Shown: positions 12,423 to 22,828 of the stretch, piece after piece
How positions within the stretch are numbered: the first letter of the stretch is position 1
How the letters are laid out: every line of letters begins with the position of its first letter
Source of the DNA: Pegoplata infirma
Taxonomy: Eukaryota; Arthropoda; Insecta; Diptera; Anthomyiidae
Assembly (NCBI GenBank): GCA_963921195.1
Contig: OY992539.1
Span: forward strand, 207,952,035 to 208,016,034
Direction: 5' to 3'
DNA: 64,000 nucleotides
Position numbers and translations under genes: made by a program
Notes under the pieces: generated by a model
Seen by the model: only the letters and a program-made list of their open reading frames with translations
Database searches by the model: none
What the model was told of the DNA's origin: nothing

Positions 12423-14331
12423 TGGGGCATTCCATGTGAAATCGGACACTTTGAAAAACTTTTTTTTTAGATTTTCCCAATTTGTTTACAGTTTTTAGTA
12501 CCCTTCGAAAGCTCCTTCGTATTAAATTTTCAGATTTTTTTGATGACCCGTTCAAAAGATATCGAATTTTTAAAAATTGGTAGTATGTTCCTTTACTCAA
12601 ACTTCTTTTAATCATAACTTCTTCAATAATGGTCCAAATTTAAAATTTTTTTTTTCAAAATTTTTGTTTTTTTACGTACTTTTTAAAAAAGAATCCCAAA
12701 AAATATGCGATTTTTAAGTTTTAAAATTTAAATCTCATTTTTGAAAATGTTTGTACACTTCGTTTTTTTTGAAATTTTTTTGTGTAAAACTTCTATCAAT
12801 TCTACAAATTTTTTGGCCAGGAGGATCGTGGGATAACGATTATTACTATTTTTTAAAATTTTTTTAAAAAATTTTATTGTAATTTTCCAATCTTAAAATC
12901 ATTTCTACTGCTCGAATGGTGCGTCATAGAGGGGTCATTTATAAGACCGACCCCCATTAATTTTTACGTCTCAACAATCTTTGGAACAAACTAATACCCT
13001 ATCTCCAATTTCTAAGGGGGCTCCCACACAAAACGACATTTTTTAAAATTTGTTCCAACCGCTCTAACTGCCCTTAGAGCAACAAAATGTATGACCGACC
13101 CACAATATTTTTTTAGTCCAAACATTTTCTCTGAACACACCTACCCTCTATCTTTAACTGTTAAGGCGGTCCCCATACAATTTTTTTTATTTTTTGTAAA
13201 TTTGTTTTATTTAATCAGCTTCTACCGGTCCAATGGTGCGTCCGATAGGGGTCATTAGTGTGACCGACCCCCATTTATTTTTACCCTACAACATTTTTTC
13301 AAAACATACCTACGCCCTATCTTCACTCCTTAAGTAGGCTCCCATACAAATAACAGTTGGAGCAAATTTTATAAAAATGTAATTTTGTATGGGAGCCTAC
13401 TTAGGGAGTTGAGATAGGGCGTAGGTATGTTTTGAAAAAATGTTGTAGGGTAAAAAAAAATGGGGGTCGGTCTCACTAATGACCCCTCTCGGACGCTCCA
13501 TTGGACCGGGAGAAGCTGATTAAATAAAGCAAATATACCAAAAATAAAAAAAATTGTATGGGAACCGCCTTAATAATTAAAGATAGAGGGTAGGTGTGTT
13601 CAGAGAAAATGTTTGGACTAAACAAATATTGTGGGTCGGTCATACATTTTGTTGCTCTAAGGGCACTGTTAGGGCAGTTAGAGCGGTTGGAACAAATTTT
13701 AAAAAATGTAGTTTTGTGTGGGAGCCCCCTTAGAAATTGGAGATAGGATATTAGTTTGTTCCAAAGAAATGTTAAGACTTAAAAATTAATGGGGATCGGT
13801 CTTATAAATGACTCCTCTATGACGCACCATTGGAGCAGTAGAAATGATTTTAAGATTGAAAAATTGCAGTAAAATTTTTTCAAAAAATTTAAAAAAATAG
13901 TAAGGATCGTTATCCCACGATCCTTCTGGGCAAAAAATTTGTAGAATCGATAGAAGTTTTACACAAAAAAATTTCAAAAAAATCGAAGAGTACAAACATT
14001 TTCAAAAATGAGATTTAAATTTAAAAACTTAAAAATCGCATCTAGAGCGCTTTTAAGAATTTTTTGTGATTTTTTTTTTAAAAAGTACGCAAAAAAACAA
14101 AATTTTTGAAAAAAAAAATTTGAAATTTGGACCATTAGTGAAGAAGTTATGAGTAAAAGAACAAACTACCAATTTTTAAAAAATCGATATCTTTTGAACG
14201 GATCATCAAAACAATCTGAAAATTTACCACGAAGGAGTTTTCAAAGGGTACTAAAAACTGTAAATAAATTAGGAAAATCTAAAAAAAAAGTTTCAAAGTG
14301 TCCGATTTCACATGGAATATGGAATGCCCCA
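12423..14331 (-). mobile_element. 1.9-kb palindromic foldback element, copy 1
   Basis: The whole element folds back on itself. The left end TGGGGCATTCCATGTGAAAT and the right end are inverted copies, and the arms stay similar for about 900 bp each up to a ~38-bp loop at 13348-13387. The loop (AACAGTTGGAGCAAATTTT) is the reverse complement of the loop in the copies at 53156 and 57525, so this copy lies in the opposite orientation. The right end carries a small duplication (GGAATATGGAATGCCCC). Outward-facing open frames in the arms (minus strand near 12420-12615, plus strand near 14149-14385) encode a basic peptide shared among copies, but I see no transposase domain. Non-autonomous; family unassigned. 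Confidence 0.88.
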
Positions 14332-15249
14332 AATGCAAAGTTAATATTTATTTTTTTATTAAAAAAGTTAAAAAATATTCTTTAAAAAAATGGAAAAACA
14401 AATGAAAAATTTGTTGAAAGGAAATAGGAAGCTAATATTTATTAAAATTTTGCTAAAAAGGTTTTGGGTTAATAAAAAAGTGTGACAACATAAATTTTTT
14501 TTAAAGGAAATTCTAGACTTTCAAAGTGAGAAAAAATTATAAAAAAAAAATATTGGAAACCAACAGGTGTTTGGAGAAAAAAAAAATATTTTTGTAATTT
14601 TATTTTCTAAATATTGTGTTTAATTTTTTATTTTTATTTTAAATTCATTTTATTGTTTTTTTTTCTTTTGAAAAGAAAAAACTTTTTGTTATGTTTTCCT
14701 TTTTATTTATTCTTCTCCTTTCCCTTATAATTTCTTACATATCATTAACCTTTTACCACATCCGTTTGGTATCTTTTTTCTACTTCTTTTTTTGTTTTTT
14801 TTTCTTCGATCTTATAATATTAGAGTCACTTAAGCGTAACGTGCTTCTTCAGACACGTGTATAAACTGGAAGTGGTTGTTGAATAAAGTGCAATTTATAA
14901 ATAAACAAGACATAAACATCTGTGACCTTTTTTTATATTGTTTCTTTAGAAAAAAAATTTATGTATAAATTTTTACATTTTTTTTTTCTTTTAATTTTTG
15001 TTATGGATTTTATTGTGCTATAACGGACAAAAACAAGTCAATTATGAGTATTTGTAACACCCTAAAATATGCAACGAACCATAACAATAAATATACCAAT
15101 GCAGGTTAAAGAGTTTTTAGTATAAATTTAATTTCTGATACTGAGACATTTTTTAAATTGAAAAGGTCTCAGATTCTAAGACATATTCTACAGAAAAATT
15201 TTCAGATTTGAAGACATTTTTCGTGTTCAAAAAGTCTTAAATTTTGCTT
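14332..15249. other. AT-rich spacer with minisatellite relics
   Basis: Mostly featureless. From 15130 to 15200, two or three degenerate 35-bp minisatellite units (CTGAGACATTTTTTAAATTG, GTCTCAGATTCTAAGAC) are recognisable. Confidence 0.55.
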
Positions 15250-15389
15250 GGCTATAAGATTGCGAAATATTTTTTCTATACAAAAAGTCTCATCAGATTT
15301 TGAAAAGAACATATTCAATTTTTTTTTTTACAAAAAAATTGAAACTTCGATGTTTCTTCAAAATAAAAAAATAAAAAATAAAAATACCT

Positions 15390-15408
15390 CCTAAAAGCAT
15401 GCTTTAAA
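15390..15408 (-). promoter_or_regulatory. Su(Hw)-like motif in the ~295-bp tandem unit
   Basis: Reads CCTAAAAGCATGCTTTAAA. It is preserved at the same relative position in the other units. Confidence 0.45.
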
Positions 15409-15698
15409 TTTTTTGAAATTAATACCACCCCTAAACTATACTTCACATTTTTTTTTTTTCAATTATATTTTTCTTCTCTGTTGCTCCAATTACAAGTAAA
15501 ATTTTCACTTTTTTAATATTTATTTAACATTAACATTGATTGGCTAAGATTGTGAGACATTTTTTTATACAAAAAGTCTCATCAGTTTCTGAGCCATTTT
15601 CTCAACAAAAAAACTACATATATGATTTTTTTAAACCAAAATCTTGGAATTCTGATTGTTTTTCCAAACTTCATATGGGTCAAAATAAAAAAAAGACT

Positions 15699-15717
15699 CC
15701 TAAAGGTATGCTTTAAA
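15699..15717 (-). promoter_or_regulatory. Su(Hw)-like motif in the ~295-bp tandem unit
   Basis: Reads CCTAAAGGTATGCTTTAAA. Confidence 0.45.
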
Positions 15718-15907
15718 TTTTGAAATTAATACCACCCCTTAACTATACTTCACATTTTTTTTAATTATATTTTTGCTTCTCTGTTGCACTAATTACAAAT
15801 AAAATTTCCTTTTTATATTTATTTTACATTAACATTGATTGTCTAAGATTGTGAGAAATTTTTTTATACCAAAATCTCATCAGATTTTGAAACATTTTCT
15901 CAACAAA

Positions 15908-16258
15908 AAACAAGTAAAAAAATTATAGTAAAGTAATTATAAAACCAGCGTTTCCCAGAAAATGGGTCCCAAGTTTAAACATGGACCGATTAGATCTGTC
16001 TTTTGTCAAATCTTAAATAAGTGTAAAAACACTCGCAAACACAATTTGAGTGAAATAGGCATCTAATTGTTGCCCATAAACTGCTTTAACTGAATATCGG
16101 ACGAAATTTTCATATGGGGCCTAAGTCCAAAAATGATCCAATTATGATCATTAGGTTTTTAAAGTACATGTTAAACACAGACAAACAAAATTTTAATAAA
16201 ATAGGTCTAAACATGGACCGATTTTTTCCAATTTCAATAGGCTTCGTCCTTAGACCAA
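15908..16258 (-). mobile_element. DINE-1-like element, 5'-truncated, minus strand
   Basis: Begins on the plus strand with AAACAAGTAAAAAAATTATAG, the complement of the family 3' end. It runs through GGGTCCCAAGTTTAAACATGG and ATCGGACGAAATTT blocks that match, in reverse, the complete element at 41647-42475. It stops at 16258, where a small TIR element begins. The GTCCGTCC-containing 5' half is missing. Confidence 0.75.
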
Positions 16259-16885
16259 AGGAGGGAAGTCTCCCTGGTGTCAACCTCCGTCGGAGGGCCT
16301 CCGATCTTCATGAAATTTGGATATGTTGTTAAGAACGAAAATTAATTCGAGACGTATTTTTTTTTTTAGCGGCCCAAACTCATTTTTAGGGGGGGGGGGG
16401 GGGGTCAATTCGTATGGTGGGAAATGGACCTTTTTCAGTTTTTTACGATTAAAGCCTATTTAAACAAAATTAATATAGTCATGTGTGGTATCAGATTAAA
16501 GGTATTAAAAATACCTATCTCGTGGTGCTAACAACGGGCCAAAGAAGTTAATATTTTTCGACTTATTAACAAAAATTTCCTAAAATTTTGGCACTTTACT
16601 CAATATGACGAAAAGTTGTGCATGTTTGTACACGTTGTTAGCACACGTAGATAGGTTTTCCAAAGACCTTTCATTTGGTAGTATGTAATATGACTAAGTT
16701 TCTATGCATACTATAGGAGATAAACGAAAAAAACTGAAAAATGGCCTTGCCTTCCCCCTCCTTTTTACCCCCTAAATATGAATTTGGGCCGCAAAAAAAA
16801 ATACATGTCCCTTTATTTTTTCTGCTCTACTAAATAAAACCAATTTCATAAAGATCCGCGGGTGATACTAGGGAGACTTCCCTTG
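16259..16885. mobile_element. CAAGGGAAGTCTCCCT-TIR element, copy 1
   Basis: Ends are GAGGGAAGTCTCCCTGGTGT and the inverted CTAGGGAGACTTCCCTTG. The interior matches copies at 36507, 44709 and 61418 and includes GCACACGTAGATAGG and GCGGCCCAAACTCATTTTTA. A 16-base G run at 16390-16405 is an expansion of GGGGGG in other copies. The left flank is DINE-like and the right flank is the ~295-bp tandem repeat, so the original insertion context was rearranged. Confidence 0.8.
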
Positions 16886-17160
16886 TAAGATTGTGAGACA
16901 TTTTTTATACAAAAATCTCATCAGATTTTTAAACATTTTTTCAGCAAAAAAAAAACACACATCTTAAATTTTTTTTACACAAAAAACTTTATATGCTTCT
17001 TGCAAACGGCATATAACTAAAAAAATTAAAATACCTCCTAAATGTATGCTTTAAATTTTTAAATTAATACCACCCCTAAACTATACTTCACATTTTTTTT
17101 AAAATAATATTCTTGCTTCTCTGTTACAAATATAATTTCCTCTTTTTTATATTTATTAAA
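16886..17160. repeat. ~295-bp tandem repeat, copy 4
   Basis: Starts TAAGATTGTGAGACATTTTT directly after the TIR element. It repeats the unit order of 15250-15907, including ATACCACCCCTAAACTATAC and CTTCTCTGTTAC. Confidence 0.8.
17037..17055 (-). promoter_or_regulatory. Su(Hw)-like motif in the ~295-bp tandem unit
   Basis: Reads CCTAAATGTATGCTTTAAA. Confidence 0.4.
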
Positions 17161-17288
17161 CATTAAATTAAACAAAAAAAAAACGCTTTTGTTCAGTACA
17201 TAATGACCGTTATAATAAAATAAAGTGTCTGTGTATGTTTTTAATTATTATAATACATTTTTTTTTTTTTTTTTAATTTTTACTAACA

Positions 17289-17305
17289 GCCCGAAAGTAT
17301 GCAAA
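17289..17305 (-). promoter_or_regulatory. Su(Hw)-like motif
   Basis: Reads GCCCGAAAGTATGCAAA; the complement has the canonical TTTGCATACTTT core. Confidence 0.5.
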
Positions 17306-17820
17306 CATTATCATATGTAGCCCTTTTTAACTATATATACACAATATACTCATATTAATGTGTATATAGAGAAATACTTAAAGCTATTATTACATATAAT
17401 TAAATTTTTCCATTAGCATTTAACAAAAAAAAAAAAAAAATACAGTATAGAACAAAAAAATGGAAAAATATTATGAAGGAGTGTATGTATAAATTTAATA
17501 TTTACTTTTCTTTTTTTTTAACAAAAGCCCCATCACAAAAACCAAACATATAGACAAGTGTTTTGTTTGTGTTATGTGTTTTAAAAAATACAATATTTCC
17601 CGGTAAATATGCTACAAAATTTTTAATATTTTTCCTTTATATTTTGTATTAAATTGTAAAGACAATATTGTCAACACTTAATAGCACTTGTGGTTAAACG
17701 CAAAAATCACTTTGTTTTAATAAAAACACATATTTGTATGCCAAAGAAGTTAACATATTCTTGTATAACAGTCTTTTATATATATATACTTTGCTATACA
17801 TTTAACACTTAAAACCACAA

Positions 17821-17840
17821 GCCTTAAAGTACGCTATAAA
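17821..17840 (-). promoter_or_regulatory. Su(Hw)-like motif
   Basis: Reads GCCTTAAAGTACGCTATAAA, with one core substitution (TAC for TAT). Confidence 0.45.
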
Positions 17841-18200
17841 AGAATTATAGAAAACGAGGTAAATGATATGTAAAAATTAATTGAACACAAAAGAAATTTA
17901 TAAGGAAAATAAATAGCAACATGGCTGAATAAATAAATTCTTAAAGATGTTAAATAATTTAAACGGATTTTGGTTTATATTCAGAAACCTTTCTTAACTG
18001 AAAATTAAGAATTTAAGAATAATTTTCTTGAAATCAAATCATTTTTACTTTTTCAAAATTTATAAAAATTCGCTTTAAAGAAAATATTTTTAAATCGAAA
18101 TTTCTTTAAAATATTTTTCCTCTTTTTGTATTTCAAAAATCAGTCTTTTAAACTTCTTAAGTGTTATTTTAAATGACAATTTAACATGATCTTTTTAAAG

Positions 18201-18219
18201 CACCTAAAGTTATACTTTA
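18201..18219 (-). promoter_or_regulatory. Su(Hw)-like motif, weak
   Basis: Reads CACCTAAAGTTATACTTTA. The core G is replaced, so the match is partial. Confidence 0.3.
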
Positions 18220-18237
18220 CTTATGTTTTCTTATAGA

Positions 18238-18256
18238 CCCCCCAAAGCATGCTTTA
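18238..18256 (-). promoter_or_regulatory. Su(Hw)-like motif, weak
   Basis: Reads CCCCCAAAGCATGCTTTAT; palindromic AAAGCATGCTTT core. Confidence 0.35.
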
Positions 18257-18440
18257 TTTTTTTTATTTTTTATTATTTGATGAAGTTTTTGTTTGTGTTT
18301 AACTTTTTTTGTGTTCCTCTTGATTTAGTTGATTTTATTTATTTTGAAGAAACTTTGACCCCTAAATGACCTTTAATATAACAATTGTATTTATTATTGA
18401 CACCTACACAAAAATTGCAAAACAATAATACCAGTAGGAA

Positions 18441-21120
18441 ATTCTCTGAAAGAGAAAATTGAAATTTCTTTAGAAAATTAGTCCTAGAAAATTTTTCGTG
18501 TAGAAAAATTTTAAGAATCTAAGAAAATTTTCGTATAGAAAATTTCTTAGAAACTGGTAAATTTTTCGTGTAAAAGAATTTTCAGAATCAAAGATATTTT
18601 CGTATAAAAAAATTCCAAAATCCGAGATATTTTTTCTATAGAAAATTTCTCAAAAAGTCACAGAATCTGAGACATTTTTCCTAAAAAAAGTCTCAGAATC
18701 TGAGACATTTTTCCTATAGAAAAAGTCTCAGAATCTGAGACATTTTTCCTATAGAAAAAGTCTCAGAATCTGAGACATTTTTCCTATAAAAAAAGTCTCA
18801 GAATCTGAGACATTTTGCCTATAAAAAAAGTCTCAGATTCTGAGACATTTTTCCTATGGAAAGAGTCTCAGATTCTGAGACATTTTTTCTACAGAAAAAT
18901 TCTCAGAATCTGAGACATTTTTTCTATAGAAAAATTCTCAGAATCTGAGACATTTTTTCTATAGAAAAATTCTCAGAATCTGAGACATTTTTTCTATAGA
19001 AAAATTCTCAGAATCTGAGAAATTTTTTCTATAGAAAAATTCTCAGAATCTGAGACATTTTTTCTATAGAAAAATTCTCAGAATCTGAGACATTTTTTCT
19101 ATAGAAAAATTCTCAGAATCTGAGACATTTTTTCTATAGAAAAATTCTCAGAATCTGAGACATTTTTTCTATAGAAAAATTCTCAGAATCTGAGACATTT
19201 TTTCTATAGAAAAATTCTCAGAATCTGAGACATTTTTTCTATAGAAAAATTCTCAGAATCTGAGACATTTTTTCTATAGAAAAATTCTCAGAATCTGAGA
19301 CATTTTTTCTATAGAAAAATTCTCAGAATCTGAGACGTTTTTTCCATAGAAAAATCTCAGAATTTGAGACATTGTTTCTATAGAAAAAGTCTCAGAATCT
19401 GAAACATTTTTTCTAAGTCTCAGAATCTGAGACATTATTTCTATAGAAAAATTCTCAGAATCTGAGACATTTTTGAAAAAATCTCAGAATCTGAGACATT
19501 TTTTCTATAGAAAAATTCTCAGACTCTGAGACATGTTTTCTATAGAAAAATTGTCAAAATCTGAGACATTTTTTCTATAGAAAAATTCTGAGACATTTTT
19601 TCTATAGAAAAATTCTCAGAATCTGAGACATTTTGTCTATAGAAAAATTCTCAGAATCTGAGACATTTTTTCTATAGAAAAATTCTCAGAATCTGAGACA
19701 TTTTTTCTATAGAAAAATTCTCAGAATCTGAGACATTTTTTCTATAGAAAAATTCTCAGAATCTGAGACATTTTTTCTATAGAAAAATTCTCAGAGTCTG
19801 AGACATTTTTTCTATAGAAAAATTCTCAGAATCTGAGACATTTTTTCTATAGAAAAATTCTCAGAATCTGAGACATTTTTTCTATAGAAAAATTCTCAGA
19901 ATCTGAGATATTTTTTCTATAGAAAAATTCTCAGAATCTGAGACATTTTTTCTATAGAAAAATTCTCAGAATCTAAGACATTTTTTCTATAGAAAAATTC
20001 TCAGAATCTGAGACATTTTTTCTATAAGAAAATTCTCAGAATCTGAGACATTTTTTCTTTAGAAAAATTCTCAGAATCTGAGACATTTTTTCTATAGAAA
20101 AATTCTCAGAATCTGAGACATTTTTTCTATCGAAATATTCTCAGAATCTGAGACATTTTTTCTATAGAAAAATTCTCAGTATCTGAGACATTTTTTCTAT
20201 AGAAAAATTCTCAGAATCTGAGACATTTTTTCTATAGAAAAATTCTTAGAATTAGAGACATTTTTTCTATAGAAAAATTCTCAGAATCTGAGACTTTTTT
20301 TTTCTATAGAAAAATTCTCAGAATCTGAGACATATTTTCTATAGAAAAATTCTCAGAATCTGAGACATATTTTCTATAGAAAAATTCTCAGAATCTGAGT
20401 AATTTTTTCTATAGAAAAATTCTCAGTATCTGAGACATTTTTTCTATAGAAAAATTCTCAGAATCTGAGCAATTTTTTCTATAGAAAAATTCTCAGAATC
20501 AGAGCAATTTTTTCTATAGAAAAATTCTCAGAATCTGAGACATTTTTCTATAGAAAAAGTCTCAGAATCTGAGATATTTTTCCTTTAGAAAAAGTCTCAG
20601 AATCTGAGACATTTTTTCTATAGAAAAATTCTCAGAATCTGAGACATTTTTTCTATAGAAAAATTCTCAGAATCTGAGACATTTTTTCTATAGAAAAATT
20701 CTCAGAATCTGAGACATTTTTTCTATAGAAAAATTCTCAGAATCTGAGACATTTTTTCTATAGAAAAATTCTCAGAATCTGAGACATTTTTTCTATAGAA
20801 AAATTCTCAGAATCTGAGACATTTTTTCTATAGAAAAATTCTCAGAATCTGAGACATTTTTTCTATAGAAAAATTCTCAGAATCTGAGACATTTTTTCTA
20901 TAGAAAAATTATCAGAATCTGAGACATTTTTTCTATAGAAAAATTATCAGAATCTGAGACATTTTTTCTGTAGAAAAATTTTCAGAATCTGAGATATTTT
21001 TTCTATTGAAAATTTCTCAGAATCTGAGACATTTTTTCTATAGAGAAATTCTCAGATTCTGAGATATTTTTCTTTTAGAAAAAGTCTTAGATTCTAAGAC
21101 ATTTTTCCTATAGAAGACAT
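18441..21120. repeat. 35-bp minisatellite, array 2 (~75 copies)
   Basis: The unit is CTCAGAATCTGAGACATTTT plus TTCTATAGAAAAATT. It consists of two palindromes: GTCTCAGAATCTGAGAC-like and the perfect TTTTTCTATAGAAAAA. The core central base is A here and T in array 1. The first ~12 copies (18650-18890) have an AGTCTCAG junction like array 1, and the rest have AATTCTCAG. Edge copies are diverged and central ones nearly identical. Small indels occur around 19340-19590. Confidence 0.97.
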
Positions 21121-21168
21121 TTTTTCTCCGAATCTAGTAAAAAGTTCCTACTTGACTTTTTAAGCTCA

Positions 21169-21187
21169 CCCTTGAAAGTATGTTACA
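21169..21187 (-). promoter_or_regulatory. Su(Hw)-like motif
   Basis: Reads CCCTTGAAAGTATGTTACA, immediately beyond the end of minisatellite array 2. Confidence 0.4.
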
Positions 21188-21429
21188 TTTTTTTTTCAAA
21201 ATTTACATCAAAAATCATTTTTATACATTTTTCTTCCATCATTACATTTACATCTTCAAAAAAAAAAAAAAAATTGTCAATTTCTAAACAAAAAAAAGTA
21301 AAACACAGGAAGTTTAAATAATGTTTATAGGTTTATAACACGAAAAAAAATAAGTAGAGAGGGAAAATACAAAATCAAATCACGAAAAAAAAACGCAAAC
21401 ATCAAAACTTTTTCTAAAAATTTTTTTCA

Positions 21430-21448
21430 TTGCATACTTCAAGGAGGC
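21430..21448 (+). promoter_or_regulatory. Su(Hw)-like motif
   Basis: Reads TTGCATACTTCAAGGAGGC, with the full TGCATAC core. Confidence 0.5.
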
Positions 21449-22288
21449 ACCATATTGTTTCATATAACATAATTTCCTTTAACAAACATACTTATAGGAG
21501 TTTTTTTACCATAACTGAAAAATCCCCACGTGGTCTAAATACTGTACAGTAGTGTGTCCCGAAAATTACCATTTTTGCAATTTTGCTTGGTAATGGGGAA
21601 AATAATCGAAAAAAGGTGGAGTATTTGTGCCTTTTTTCTCAAAAATGTTTTTTTTTACCACAATTGTGTCGTTGTTTTTTCCTATTATTCTAATATTTAA
21701 ATTTTCGGGACAGGCTTTTGAACAGTTGTATTATATTTGTTATTATTTTTTTTTTTAACAATTCTTCCTAAATGAACAACAACATTTTGATATTATTTGT
21801 TGTTGTTTTTGATGTTTTAGAACCTATTTATTTTGTAGCCGTGTGACAATGACGCAAATTGCTAACGTGCTGTGTGTATTTATTGTTATTTGCATATTTT
21901 TAGGCGTTTAAAGTTTTTTTGTTTTTTATAAAAAAAATATTTCTTTTTGATTTAGAAAAACAAATGTAGCAAACAACCATAACTTTTGTTCTTGGTTTTT
22001 TTTAATTTATTTTTTTTTTCTTCTTAGATTTGATTATATTTTAAATAATATTACCACCTCTTGTGATTGGTATTTGGTATAAGGATTTGTTGTAATCAGA
22101 AAATTAAGCAATCGATAATAATGGTGTTTGCTCATTAACTTGTAGATAAGTGATAAATATAAATTAGTTTGATTTTGCTTTTTAATTTTTTTTTCATTAA
22201 GATTAAAATCTTAATGGTAAATTAGAATTTTTGTATAATTTTCAGTTTAATTATAGATTGCTTTGTAACATATTTTGTTCATTAAGTG

Positions 22289-22304
22289 TTGCCTACTTTA
22301 GGGC
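22289..22304 (+). promoter_or_regulatory. Su(Hw)-like motif
   Basis: Reads TTGCCTACTTTAGGGC. Confidence 0.55.
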
Positions 22305-22380
22305 TAAGACATGTTTTATAAATCAAAGCATATTTTTAGTATGACTACCTATACATAAGGGGAATTTAAAAAAAAAAAAA

Positions 22381-22400
22381 TTAAAGCATACTTTAAGGAT
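22381..22400 (+). promoter_or_regulatory. Su(Hw)-like motif
   Basis: Reads TTAAAGCATACTTTAAGGAT. Confidence 0.55.
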
Positions 22401-22512
22401 AAATAATATTTACAAAAAATGCATGAATTTATTTTCCATACAGACATTTTAAACCTTATTGTTAGTTCGAAGTATACCATTCAACAAATATTAAAATTAT
22501 TTTTAAAGGTTT

Positions 22513-22529
22513 TGTGTACTTTCAAGGCT
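22513..22529 (+). promoter_or_regulatory. Su(Hw)-like motif
   Basis: Reads TGTGTACTTTCAAGGCT; core GTGTAC instead of GCATAC. Confidence 0.4.
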
Positions 22530-22772
22530 ATAATTTTAAAATTTCTAAACGCAAATGTCTGTTAATTTTTTTTATTTATAGTGTAATTAATCCTTTATTA
22601 AACATTTTATTTGTTTGCTTATAAATTTTGAATGAATTTTGAAATTTTTGTTGTATTATTGTACTTTCTTTGTGTTATAATTATTTTACGTCCCAATATA
22701 GACTTGATTTCATAAATATTTAATTTAATTTTAACTGTTTTATAATAAATTAAACCCTTTTTCTTAAAGTGC

Positions 22773-22791
22773 TTTGCATACTTTAATGGGC
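22773..22791 (+). promoter_or_regulatory. Su(Hw)-like motif
   Basis: Reads TTTGCATACTTTAATGGGC, with a perfect TGCATACTTT core. Confidence 0.6.
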
Positions 22792-22828
22792 GTAGCTAAA
22801 CATTTTTTTAAGGGAACATAATAAATTA

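Larger units (their letters stand above)
15250..15907. repeat. ~295-bp tandem repeat, copies 1-3
   Basis: TAAGATTG starts recur at 15253, 15545 and 15844. Each unit contains AAAGTCTCATCAG, a Su(Hw)-like CCTAAARGYATGCTTTAAA, then ATACCACCCCT and CTTCTCTGTTGC. The first part of each unit resembles the 35-bp minisatellite. Copy 3 is cut at 15907 by the DINE-like insertion; a further copy follows at 16886. Confidence 0.85.
17161..18440. other. AT-rich spacer with Su(Hw)-like motifs
   Basis: No gene or transposon end seen. Four Su(Hw)-like motifs occur between 17289 and 18256. Confidence 0.5.
21121..22828. other. AT-rich spacer with Su(Hw)-like cluster
   Basis: No gene or repeat boundary recognised. 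It carries six Su(Hw)-like motifs, four of them in the plus-strand sense within 500 bp (22289-22791). Confidence 0.5.

Noticed and set aside
16390..16405. G-run as a possible G-quadruplex or telomeric signal
   Set aside because: A homopolymer expansion of a shorter G-run in the other element copies; not a telomere-type repeat.
18441..21120. Heat-shock-element arrays (GAA/TTC inverted words)
   Set aside because: GAA and TTC blocks are separated by three bases (TTCTCAGAA, GAAAAATTC), not the two required for an HSE.
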